Positions 14,552 to 20,823 of a stretch of 26,277 nucleotides of DNA are shown here, piece by piece. The position numbers and the translations under genes are program-made. The notes under the pieces were generated by a model. That model searched no databases. It was not told where the DNA came from and saw only the letters and a program-made list of their open reading frames with translations. The stretch spans positions 1-26,277 of the forward strand of contig JBKJUS010000023.1 of NCBI GenBank assembly GCA_046590575.1, written 5' to 3'. This DNA is from DATLNF01 sp046590575 (GTDB taxonomy: Bacteria > Actinomycetota > Actinomycetes > BP-191). Each line of letters starts with the position of its first letter. Positions within the stretch are counted from its first letter, which is position 1.

Positions 14552-15465
14552 CAGCGTTCCCGACGGTGCGAGTAGCCGCGGCGCAGGCCACGCCAGTGCT
14601 GCTCGACGTGTCGGCGACCGTCGACAAGGTCGTCGGGCTGCTCGCCGACGGAGCCGCGGAGAAGGTCCAGCTGCTCGTCCTCCCCGAGTGCTTCATCTCG
14701 GCGTACCCCAGCGGAGCCTGGGCGGCTGCGGGGGCGCGCTTCGACGGCGTCGATGAGCTCTGGGAGCGCCTATGGGACTCCTCAGTGGATGTCGACGGAC
14801 CCCACGTGCAGCGACTCATCGAGGCGTGCCAGCAGCACGACATGCATCTGGCAGTGGGGGTCAACGAGCGGGAGGACCAGAGGCCCGGGTCGCTCTACAA
14901 CACCACGCTCCTGCTCGGCCCAGGCGGTGTGCTGTCACGGCACCGCAAGACGATGCCGACGATGCATGAGCGGGTGTTTCACGGGATCGGTGCTGGCGAC
15001 GACCTGCAGGTGGTTGACGTGCCCGGAGTCGGGCGGGTCGGCGGGCTGATCTGCTGGGAGAACCGCATGCCGCTCGCCCGTTGGGCGGTCTATCAGGGCG
15101 GACCGCAGATCTGGCTGGCGCCGACTGCGGATGACAGCGAGTCGTGGCAGGCCACCGTGCGCCATATCGCGATCGAGTCAGGCGCGTTCGTCATCAGCGT
15201 GCCGCAGTACCTACCCCGTGCAGCATTCGGCGAGGACTTTCCCGCTCGGATTCCCTCGGGAATCGACTGCCTCGGTCGTGGCGGGGCGGTCATCGTCGAT
15301 CCCCTCGGGACCGTGCTCGCCGGACCCTTGTACGACACGGAGGGCCTGGTCATCGCCGACTGCGACCTGCGGGTCGGCCTGCACGCCAAGCGATGGTTCG
15401 ACGCCGTCGGCCACTACTCTCGCGCAGACGCCTTCGACCCGACGGTGCCTAGCGCGACTCGGTGA
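14548..15465 (+). CDS. nitrilase (carbon-nitrogen hydrolase superfamily)
   Basis: 305-aa carbon-nitrogen hydrolase. The Glu-Lys-Cys triad is visible: Glu47 in LLVLPECFISAYP, Lys134 in RHRKTMPTMHER and Cys169 in GGLICWENRMPL. The CWEN context and the AYP after the Glu are those of the true nitrilase branch (nitrile to acid plus ammonia, EC 3.5.5.-) and not of amidases, biotinidases or NAD-synthetase glutaminase domains; the IWLAPTADDSESWQATVRHIAIESGAFV segment supports this. Length is slightly short for aliphatic nitrilases (330-370 aa), and the variable C-terminal tail is brief. There is no signal peptide. It is translationally coupled to the VOC gene and overlaps the convergent DUF3710 gene by 17 bp. 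The natural substrate is unknown. Confidence 0.9.
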   Translation: MTAFPTVRVAAAQATPVLLDVSATVDKVVGLLADGAAEKVQLLVLPECFISAYPSGAWAAAGARFDGVDELWERLWDSSVDVDGPHVQRLIEACQQHDMHLAVGVNEREDQRPGSLYNTTLLLGPGGVLSRHRKTMPTMHERVFHGIGAGDDLQVVDVPGVGRVGGLICWENRMPLARWAVYQGGPQIWLAPTADDSESWQATVRHIAIESGAFVISVPQYLPRAAFGEDFPARIPSGIDCLGRGGAVIVDPLGTVLAGPLYDTEGLVIADCDLRVGLHAKRWFDAVGHYSRADAFDPTVPSATR

Positions 15466-16162
15466 TCTCCGGACCCCGCTGGAAGGGGTTGAGATCGGGA
15501 CTCTCGGCGGCGTCCGCCTCCGAACCCGGCTCCATCCCTGCCTCGGCGACGGCGTCAGCGTGGTCGCGGGGCAGCCGCAGCGGCAACGGGTCTCGCGGTG
15601 CCATGGCCTCGTGGCCGCGTACGACGACCGTGCCGCGGTAGACCTCGAGCAGCCGCCCCGCCTGCGCAATGTCGGTCGACGCCGGACCGGTGATCATCCC
15701 GCGGAGGAACCATCGCGGGCCGTCCGTGCCGAGGAACCGCGCCGGCGCGGTCTGCCCCGGCTGGCTGCCCGGAATCCGGGCGCGCAGCTCGGGACCGAGC
15801 GGCCCGTCGACCTCCTCGGCGGAGCCACCTTGGCCGCGGAGCGCCTCGATGATCTCCGCCCGCACGTCTGCCCAGATGCCATCCGCGCGCGGCGCCGCGA
15901 ACGCGTTGAGCTGCAGCGAGCTGCCCTTGTCAACCGCGGTGGCGGCGATGACCTGGCCCTCTGGACTGACCTCGACGCGCACCTCGACACCACCGGGGAC
16001 CAGCACCTGCATGCCGCCTAGGTCGATGCGGGTGAGGTCGTCGCCAGGCCCGTCGGCCGGGTCCCACGGCCCGATCGTCACGACGCGGACCGGCTCCGGG
16101 CGCGTCTCTACGCCCGGCGTCTCCAGCTCGTCGCGATCGCGCTTCTTCCGCCCGAACGCCAT
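15449..16162 (-). CDS. DUF3710 family protein
   Basis: 237-aa protein of the actinobacterial DUF3710 family (mycobacterial counterpart, from memory, Rv2696c). It begins with a basic-acidic stretch (MAFGRKKRDRDELETPG), followed by the conserved middle part GPWDPADGPGDDLTRIDLGGMQVLVPGG and LQLNAFAAPRADGIWADVRAEI, then GPRWFLRGMITGPAS. No catalytic motif, membrane segment or signal peptide is visible and function is unknown. ATG 16162 abuts the dut stop codon with no gap, so it is translated from the dut mRNA. Its last 17 bp are antisense to the end of the nitrilase gene. Conserved linkage to dut across actinobacteria hints at a role in nucleotide or DNA metabolism, but this is inference. Confidence 0.85.
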   Translation of the reverse strand: MAFGRKKRDRDELETPGVETRPEPVRVVTIGPWDPADGPGDDLTRIDLGGMQVLVPGGVEVRVEVSPEGQVIAATAVDKGSSLQLNAFAAPRADGIWADVRAEIIEALRGQGGSAEEVDGPLGPELRARIPGSQPGQTAPARFLGTDGPRWFLRGMITGPASTDIAQAGRLLEVYRGTVVVRGHEAMAPRDPLPLRLPRDHADAVAEAGMEPGSEADAAESPDLNPFQRGPEITESR

Positions 16163-16663
16163 CTAGTGCTCCTCCTCCGGTGCCGCCGGTTCCGGCGCGC
16201 CAGGTGACATCATCGCAACCCCGCCGGTCGAGCCGTGCCCGCCGATGCCGCGCACCGAATCGGGCAACGCCCCAACCTCGACAAATGCGGCGTGCTCGAC
16301 CCGCTGTACCACCAGCTGGGCGATGCGGTCGCCGCGGGCAAAACGTACCGTCTCGACGAGGTCGTGGTTGATCAGGGTGATCCGGATCTCGCCGCGGTAG
16401 CCCGCATCGACCGTGCCCGGCGTGTTGACGACGCTCACGCCGTGCCGGTCAGCGAGCCCCGACCGTGGGTGGACGAAAGCGGCATAGCCCGCCGGCAGCG
16501 CGATGGCGACGCCCGTCGGCACGGTCACCCGCTCCCCCGGCCCCATCTCGACGTCGACCGTCGTACGCAGGTCAGCACCGGCGTCTCCGGGATGGGAGTA
16601 CGACGGCGGCGGCAGGTCGGGGTCGAGGCGGTGCAGCAGCACTTCGACCGGCGGATGGCTCAT
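16163..16663 (-). CDS. dut: deoxyuridine 5'-triphosphate nucleotidohydrolase (dUTPase)
   Basis: 166-aa trimeric dUTPase (EC 3.6.1.23) that hydrolyses dUTP to dUMP and PPi, keeping uracil out of DNA and feeding thymidylate synthesis. All five family motifs are intact: GDAGADL (26-32), PRSGLA (66-71), GTVDAGYRGEI (83-93, with catalytic Asp86 and uracil-discriminating Tyr89), RIAQLV (113-118) and RGIGGHGSTG (138-147). The stacking aromatic of motif V is His rather than Phe, as in mycobacterial enzymes. ATG 16663 overlaps the TGA of the thioesterase gene (ATGA), and the stop touches the DUF3710 start. The Pro/Glu-rich tail of ~18 residues after motif V is likely disordered. Confidence 0.96.
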   Translation of the reverse strand: MSHPPVEVLLHRLDPDLPPPSYSHPGDAGADLRTTVDVEMGPGERVTVPTGVAIALPAGYAAFVHPRSGLADRHGVSVVNTPGTVDAGYRGEIRITLINHDLVETVRFARGDRIAQLVVQRVEHAAFVEVGALPDSVRGIGGHGSTGGVAMMSPGAPEPAAPEEEH

Positions 16664-17217
16664 GGGTTGTAGGGGTTGTGGACGCGGTGCGCGGCGGTGA
16701 GCTCGTCGGGCAGGCCCTGGTCGGCCGAGCCGTGGGTGGTGAAGTGCTCGAAGGCCACCACGACAAAGAGGCCACGCGCCTCGACGGCGACCTGGCCGTC
16801 GACGCTGCCGGTCGCCTTCGTGTAGATCTTTCGCCCGCTGGCACCCGTGACGTCTGCGGCGATGTCCAGCACGGTGCCAACCCGGACCGGCCGGCGGTAG
16901 TCGACCTCCAGCCGGCCAGTCACGGCGGGCTTGCCGATGAGCCACATGAGGTAACCGAGCGTCTCATCCAGAGCCGTCGCGAGGAGGCCACCGTGCGCGA
17001 GTCCGGCGGCCCCCTGGTGCAGGTCACCGACCATGTAACGCCCCGCCACGGCGAGACCGTCGCCGGCCCGGACCTGCAGGTGCAGGCCGGTGGGATGCGC
17101 ATCGCCGCAGCCGTAGCAGTGGGTGTAGTGCGGCGGCAGCGCGGTACCCGGCAGCGGGGCGCCGGGATGGCGTTGCGGCAGGGGTACGCCGGGAGCGGGC
17201 GTGGCGGTGAGGCTCAT
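16660..17217 (-). CDS. PaaI-like hotdog-fold thioesterase
   Basis: 185-aa hotdog-fold (4HBT/PaaI) acyl-CoA thioesterase. HCYGCG at residues 33-38 followed by HPTGLHLQV is the N-terminal signature of the actinobacterial CxGCG PaaI group, and AHGGLLATALDETLG (74-88) is the active-site helix with catalytic Asp84 or Glu85. The remainder gives VTGRLEVDYRRPVRVG and EARGLFVVV, the standard dimer strands. It probably hydrolyses medium- or aromatic acyl-CoA thioesters; no substrate evidence is present. ATG 17217 follows a TAGGGT hexamer by 8 nt without a ribosome-binding site, suggesting a leaderless transcript that carries thioesterase, dut and DUF3710. Confidence 0.9.
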   Translation of the reverse strand: MSLTATPAPGVPLPQRHPGAPLPGTALPPHYTHCYGCGDAHPTGLHLQVRAGDGLAVAGRYMVGDLHQGAAGLAHGGLLATALDETLGYLMWLIGKPAVTGRLEVDYRRPVRVGTVLDIAADVTGASGRKIYTKATGSVDGQVAVEARGLFVVVAFEHFTTHGSADQGLPDELTAAHRVHNPYNP

Positions 17218-17225
17218 CGCCGCAG

Positions 17226-17231
17226 ACCCTA
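17226..17231 (-). promoter_or_regulatory. candidate -10 element (TAGGGT on minus strand), leaderless operon start
   Basis: On the minus strand TAGGGT lies 8 nt before ATG 17217, the same spacing as TAGCGT to GTG 9113. It would drive the thioesterase-dut-DUF3710 operon. Confidence 0.45.
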
Positions 17232-17243
17232 GCGGTACGGCAG

Positions 17244-17249
17244 TAACCT
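17244..17249 (+). promoter_or_regulatory. candidate -10 element (TAACCT) for the propeller gene
   Basis: TAACCT matches TANNNT on the plus strand, 36 nt before GTG 17286, and faces away from the thioesterase promoter. No clear -35 or ribosome-binding site was seen. Confidence 0.28.
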
Positions 17250-17285
17250 GCGGATCACAGTCCAGCAACCAGGCAGGCCGGCGAC

Positions 17286-18563
17286 GTGAACCATCCCGAA
17301 TCCCCGGCTGGACGAATGCCCGGCATGGGTGCACGCCGATTCGCCGGGCGGATTCCGCTGATCGCCGGCGTCGCCGCCGCTCTCGGTGTTTTCCTCGTGC
17401 CGGCCGGAGCCCAGCAACGCCCGGTCGGCGACATCGGCGTCTTCGCGCGGGTCGGCCCCCCCGGGCACCCCGACGCGCTGGCGATCGCCGACGACGGGAG
17501 CGTGTGGGTCGGCAGCAACGGCGGTGCGCAGAACACTCCCGCGCCGTCGGTGCTCACCCACCTGAGCCCGGCCGGGGAGCTCCTTGACGAGATCACCGTT
17601 GTCGGCCAGGACGTCGGTAGGGACCACGGGCTGCTGGGCATCGCCCTCGATGACCGCGGCGCGCTCTACGTCGTCGACCGGGCCCCGGCGCGGATCCTGC
17701 GCGTGGACCCGGTGACCGGTCAGCAGTCGACGTACGCCGAGATCCCGGACCTACCAGCCTGCGGCAGCGCGCCTTGCGAGCCTGGACCGAACCAGGTGCC
17801 GTGGCCCAACGGCGCCGCCTTCGGCATGGACGGCGGGCTCTATGTCGCCGACTTCGCTCAGGCCACGATCTTCCGGGTGCCACGCGGCGGTGGCGTCGCC
17901 CAGGTGTGGCTTCAGGCCGCGCGGTATATCTCGCCGTTCGGCATCAACAGCCTGGCCATCGACGCCGCGGGGCGGCTCCTCTTCACGACCACCGTCGAGG
18001 TACTTCCCCAGCCCACCCTCCGTGGGGGACGCGGCGGCCTCTTTCGGGTGACGGTCGCACCCGACGGCACTGCGGGCGAGGTCGAGACCGTCTGGACCGC
18101 CGGGCCCGGCGAGGGGCCAGACGGCCTCGCCATCGCGGCCTCCGGTGCGCTCTTCGTCACGACCCTCATCGCCAACCAGATCGTCGCCCTCACCGAGGAC
18201 GGGATGGAGACGGCGCGCTACCCGGCGAGCCCGGTGGCCAACCTCGCGCTCGAGGTGCCGCTGGACAACCCCGCCTCGATCCGCTTCGCCGGCACCCGAC
18301 TGCTGATCACCAACCTCTCCTTCTTCCGATCGGACCCGGCCAGCTACGCCGTCCTCGACCTCGAGGTCGGCGAGCCCGGACTGCCGCTGCGTCGCCCGAG
18401 CACCACCCGCGCCGGAGCCGCCCCGACCGCTCGGCCCGCTCCGCCCCGAGTCGCCACGCCGGCGCCGGCGCCGCTGCCCGCGACCGGCGGCATCGCGCCC
18501 TTCGCTGTCGCCGCAGTCGTCGTCGCACTCGCCGCCGCCGCGCTCCGTCGTACCGCGCTCTAG
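17286..18563 (+). CDS. secreted SMP-30/ScyD-like beta-propeller with C-terminal LPATG sorting signal
   Basis: 425-aa exported protein. The N-terminus has paired Arg and a hydrophobic core (RRFAGRIPLIAGVAAALGVF, residues 17-36) with likely cleavage after AGA. Residues ~50-365 form a six-bladed NHL/SMP-30-like propeller with repeated blade motifs such as DALAIADDGSVWVG, LLGIALDDRGALYVVD, FGMDGGLYVADFAQATIFRV, LAIDAAGRLLFTT and DGLAIAASGALFVTT, most similar to the ScyD/ScyE-type family; Cys at CGSAPC could form a disulfide. A Pro/Ala/Thr-rich stalk (~375-396) leads to LPATG (397-401), a hydrophobic helix (~404-420) and an RR tail: a complete sortase sorting signal. Start could be GTG 17286 or ATG 17317. 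Binding or enzymatic role is unknown. Confidence 0.82.
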   Translation: MNHPESPAGRMPGMGARRFAGRIPLIAGVAAALGVFLVPAGAQQRPVGDIGVFARVGPPGHPDALAIADDGSVWVGSNGGAQNTPAPSVLTHLSPAGELLDEITVVGQDVGRDHGLLGIALDDRGALYVVDRAPARILRVDPVTGQQSTYAEIPDLPACGSAPCEPGPNQVPWPNGAAFGMDGGLYVADFAQATIFRVPRGGGVAQVWLQAARYISPFGINSLAIDAAGRLLFTTTVEVLPQPTLRGGRGGLFRVTVAPDGTAGEVETVWTAGPGEGPDGLAIAASGALFVTTLIANQIVALTEDGMETARYPASPVANLALEVPLDNPASIRFAGTRLLITNLSFFRSDPASYAVLDLEVGEPGLPLRRPSTTRAGAAPTARPAPPRVATPAPAPLPATGGIAPFAVAAVVVALAAAALRRTAL

Positions 18564-18564
18564 C

Positions 18565-18604
18565 GCACCCCCGCACCCCCGCACCCCCGCACCCCCGCAC
18601 CCCC
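18565..18604. repeat. 8-bp tandem repeat GCACCCCC, 5 exact copies
   Basis: Five uninterrupted copies of GCACCCCC begin one base after the stop codon of the propeller gene (TAG 18561-18563), followed by the degenerate ACACCA. The unit is not a multiple of three and lies outside coding sequence. Such short repeats are prone to slipped-strand length change. Confidence 0.9.
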
Positions 18605-18659
18605 ACACCAAGATCCTGGCGCCCAGCGCTCCGTGCCGTGCAGCGCGAAATCCACAATC

Positions 18660-18715
18660 GACGCGGTGCGGACGACGCGGTGCGCAGGACGGCGTGCGGA
18701 GGACGCGGTGCCTTG
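18660..18715. repeat. 14-bp imperfect tandem repeat, 4 copies
   Basis: Four consecutive 14-bp units start at 18660, 18674, 18688 and 18702, all beginning GAC and built on GACGCGGTGCGGAC; copies differ at one to a few positions (the third is GACGGCGTGCGGAG). They lie immediately upstream of the promoter region of the 174-aa orphan gene and could be regulator-binding iterons or a decaying minisatellite. The whole 183-bp gap 18564-18746 holds only this array, the 8-bp array and a weak GCGCT/AGCGC hairpin. Confidence 0.8.
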
Positions 18716-18746
18716 CGAGGTACGACGAGCGTGAGAGTCTGCGGCT

Positions 18747-19271
18747 ATGGACCCACCTTCCGAGCCCGACGGTGACTCGCCGAAGGGCACCATCGACGTG
18801 CTCTTCGACGAACTCTGCCTCCGGTGGGTGCGCGAAGCCGACGTCGTCGTGCAGCAGACAGGAGCGTTGGCCACCACGCTGATCTTGCTGCCGGGGGACA
18901 AGACGGTCGACGAAGTCGCGATCCGTCTCGACGGGCTGCGCGGCAACCTCGTCGAACGAGCCGCCGCCATCGTCGCCGAACTGCGACCGCAGACCGATCA
19001 GCACCAGCCGGCCGGTCTGGTGCTGATGCTCGAAGCGCGTCTCGGCATCGAGGACAGCGCACCGGTGGATCCCACAGCGTCGCATTCCGGCCAGGGCAGC
19101 GATGGCGCCGTCGTCTACGTGACGCTCGGGCGTGGCGGCCTGCGGCGCGCCTTCGCCTACCGCATCCGCCGCAGCGTCGACGGCACCTCGGCACTGGAGC
19201 GGGTCGACGCCGACCCGCCGCTTGAGCACTTCGCCTGGCTCGACGCACTACTACACCGGTCAGTGCGATAG
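18747..19271 (+). CDS. hypothetical protein, 174 aa
   Basis: I do not recognise this family. The protein has an acidic disordered N-terminus (MDPPSEPDGDSPKG), a helical stretch with FDELCLRWVREADVVVQQ (residues ~20-37), a central helix pair (VDEVAIRLDGLRGNLVERAAAIVAELRP), and a C-terminal beta-like part GAVVYVTLGRGGLRRAFAYRIRRS. There is no signal peptide, membrane segment or metal motif, so it is probably cytoplasmic. GC-rich codon use equals its neighbours, which supports real coding. ATG 18747 follows GAGAGT by 8 nt, in a context (AGAGTCTGCGGCTATGG) closely resembling the thioesterase start, so the mRNA may be leaderless. It is followed after 17 bp by the Kelch lipoprotein gene, likely in one operon. 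Confidence 0.7.
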   Translation: MDPPSEPDGDSPKGTIDVLFDELCLRWVREADVVVQQTGALATTLILLPGDKTVDEVAIRLDGLRGNLVERAAAIVAELRPQTDQHQPAGLVLMLEARLGIEDSAPVDPTASHSGQGSDGAVVYVTLGRGGLRRAFAYRIRRSVDGTSALERVDADPPLEHFAWLDALLHRSVR

Positions 19272-19288
19272 CCGGGCAGGAGCCGGGC

Positions 19289-20128
19289 GTGCGGAACGTT
19301 CTCGCCATCGTCGGCTGCCCAGTGTTGCTCGCCACAGTGTTGCTCGCCACAGTGTTGCTCGCCGGGTGCACCGACGGCAGGACCCCAGCACGATCCCGGC
19401 CGGGCACCTCGGCTCCCTCAGTGGACATCGCCCCACGGTCCGCTGCTGCGGCACTGCCCACCGCACGGACCGAGGTCGCCGGCACTCGCGTCTACGTCAC
19501 CGGCGGCTTCGGTCCGGCGACCGGCGAGAACGCCATGTGGAGCCTCGGCAGGGGCGAGTCGGTTTGGCGCGATGAGCCACCGATGCCCGCCCCGCGCGCG
19601 GCCCACGCGATGGTAGGCGCCGGGACACAACTCTTCGTCATCGGCGGATTCAGCGACGGCCGGCGACTCGCCCGGCTCGACATCTTCGACCCGGCGACGC
19701 GGCGCTGGTCCGCCGGACCCCCACTCCGTCAGGAGCGCGAGCACCTCGCAGCGGCGTACGCCGCAGGCCGGATCTATGTGATCGGCGGCCGGCTGGCCGG
19801 GCTCGGCTCCAACCTGCGCAGTGTCGAGTCCTGGGCGCCCGGGGAAGCTGCCTGGCGATCGGAGCCCAACCTCATCGACAGTCGTGGCGGCACTGCTGCC
19901 GCGGCCGTCCGCGACCAGCCGTGCGTCGCCGGCGGTGAGGAGCCGACCGGCACGATCGCGTCCGTCGAGTGCCTCGACGCTGCCAGCGGTTGGCAGACCG
20001 TCGCGACCCTGCAGACGCCGCGCCACGGTCTGGCCGTCGTAGCGCTCGGCGACGCGCTGCACGTCGTCGCCGGTGGACCGCAGCCGGGGCTGACGGTGAG
20101 CGCTGCCCACGAGGTGTTGCTCGTCTGA
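19289..20128 (+). CDS. Kelch-repeat lipoprotein
   Basis: 279-aa surface lipoprotein. The signal peptide ends in lipobox LLAGC with acylated Cys27; its hydrophobic core is built from a repeated LLATV pentapeptide. After a Ser/Pro/Arg linker, about five Kelch-type blades follow, with paired Gly and W/aromatic positions: RVYVTGGF, AHAMVGAGTQLFVIGGFSDG, LAAAYAAGRIYVIGGRLAG, AVRDQPCVAGGEEPTG and LAVVALGDALHVVAGGPQPG, separated by WRDEPPMPAPR / WSAGPPLRQER-type turns. Kelch propellers bind proteins or sugars; no catalytic motif is seen. GTG 19289 has GCAGGAG 8 nt upstream. It follows the 174-aa orphan by 17 bp. Five blades plus partial ends may need dimerisation or strand closure to complete a ring. 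Confidence 0.82.
   Translation: MRNVLAIVGCPVLLATVLLATVLLAGCTDGRTPARSRPGTSAPSVDIAPRSAAAALPTARTEVAGTRVYVTGGFGPATGENAMWSLGRGESVWRDEPPMPAPRAAHAMVGAGTQLFVIGGFSDGRRLARLDIFDPATRRWSAGPPLRQEREHLAAAYAAGRIYVIGGRLAGLGSNLRSVESWAPGEAAWRSEPNLIDSRGGTAAAAVRDQPCVAGGEEPTGTIASVECLDAASGWQTVATLQTPRHGLAVVALGDALHVVAGGPQPGLTVSAAHEVLLV
19321..19363. repeat. 15-bp tandem repeat within a lipoprotein signal peptide, ~2.9 copies
   Basis: AGTGTTGCTCGCCAC repeats exactly at 19321 and 19336, with a third copy at 19351 that matches for 13 bases. The unit is five codons, so it encodes LLATV-LLATV-LLAG in frame, and gain or loss of a unit would change only the length of the signal-peptide hydrophobic core. Confidence 0.92.
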
Positions 20129-20168
20129 CGGCGGCCGGCATGGGATCCTGGGGCGACGCAGCCGCCGT
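20128..20168. repeat. 8-bp inverted repeat between Kelch and HD genes
   Basis: ACGGCGGC (20128-20135) and GCCGCCGT (20161-20168) are perfect reverse complements with a 25-nt loop, in the 61-bp gap after the Kelch stop codon. It could be a weak terminator or a leader structure for the HD gene. Confidence 0.3.
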
Positions 20169-20189
20169 ACGACGCGAGGAGCTTTCGAA

Positions 20190-20732
20190 GTGGCCTTCAC
20201 CCGGATGGACCAGGGCACCGTCGAGGACTGGATGACGATCGCCGGAGAGACGGTGCCGTACCAGGAGCAGGTGGCTGATCGGATCCTCGCGATGCTGCGC
20301 CAGCTCGAGTCGTTCTCGGGCGGCTTCGGCGTCAACCAACTGGCCCACGCCCTGCAGACCGCGACGCTGGCGCAGCGCGCCGGCGCCGCCGACGACCTCG
20401 TCGTCGCCGCGCTGTGCCACGACATCGGCAAGGTCATCTCCGTTGCGAACCACCCGGCCATCGCCGCGGAGATCCTCAAGCCCTATGTCACCGAGGAGAC
20501 CTACCGCATCGTCGGAACCCACCAGGACTTCCAGGGCCGGCACTACTACGCGCTGCTCGGCAAGGACCCAGAGGCCCGGGCGCAGTACGCCGGCGAATCG
20601 TGGTTCGCCGCCGCCGAGCAGTTCACCGATGAGTGGGACCAGACTGCCTTCGACCCGGCGTACGACTCGCTCACCCTGGAGCACTTCGAGCCGCTGGTGC
20701 GCAAGGTCTTCGGCGAGGTCAAGATCGCCTAG
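20190..20732 (+). CDS. HD-domain protein, PhnZ/MIOX-like mixed-valent diiron oxygenase family
   Basis: 180-aa single-domain HD protein. Candidate iron ligands in order are His53 (NQLAHALQTA), His77-Asp78 (LCHDIGK), His88 (NHPAI), His111 (VGTHQDFQG) and Asp150 (DEWDQTAFDP). Six ligands plus the QLxHALQTA and FDPxYxSLxLEHFEPLVRxVF signatures match the PhnZ-like group, whose characterised member oxidatively cleaves 2-amino-1-hydroxyethylphosphonate, and the related myo-inositol oxygenases, rather than ordinary HD phosphohydrolases. The Tyr/Glu pair that PhnZ has just before its first His is replaced by SGGFGVN, so a different substrate is likely. No phosphonate genes are nearby. GTG 20190 has GAGGAG about 8 nt upstream. 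No signal peptide; cytoplasmic. Confidence 0.8.
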   Translation: MAFTRMDQGTVEDWMTIAGETVPYQEQVADRILAMLRQLESFSGGFGVNQLAHALQTATLAQRAGAADDLVVAALCHDIGKVISVANHPAIAAEILKPYVTEETYRIVGTHQDFQGRHYYALLGKDPEARAQYAGESWFAAAEQFTDEWDQTAFDPAYDSLTLEHFEPLVRKVFGEVKIA

Positions 20733-20759
20733 TCGACCGACCGCGTTGCGGGGAGATGC

Positions 20760-20779
20760 GCGGTCGTCCAGGCGACCGC
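20760..20779. terminator. hairpin at the HD/VWA convergent junction
   Basis: GCGGTCG (20760-20766), loop TCCAGG, CGACCGC (20773-20779): a perfect 7-bp stem, 28 bp after the HD stop and 45 bp after the end of the VWA gene read from the other strand. It has no T-tract. Likely bidirectional terminator. Confidence 0.45.
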
Positions 20780-20823
20780 AGGACGCCCCACAACAAACCG
20801 GACGCTCCCTCGGTCGCTCGCGG

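Noticed and set aside
18565..18715. Tandem repeats as a CRISPR array
   Set aside because: Units are 8 and 14 bp with no unique spacers, and no cas genes are in the window.
17751..19229. 492-codon minus-strand open frame over the propeller and orphan genes
   Set aside because: Arg/Gly-rich low-complexity translation, antisense to two genes with proper domain structure and crossing the tandem repeats.
20190..20732. Phosphonate-degradation gene cluster
   Set aside because: Only the HD protein resembles PhnZ; there is no PhnY-like dioxygenase, transporter or other phosphonate gene nearby, and PhnZ-specific residues are missing.
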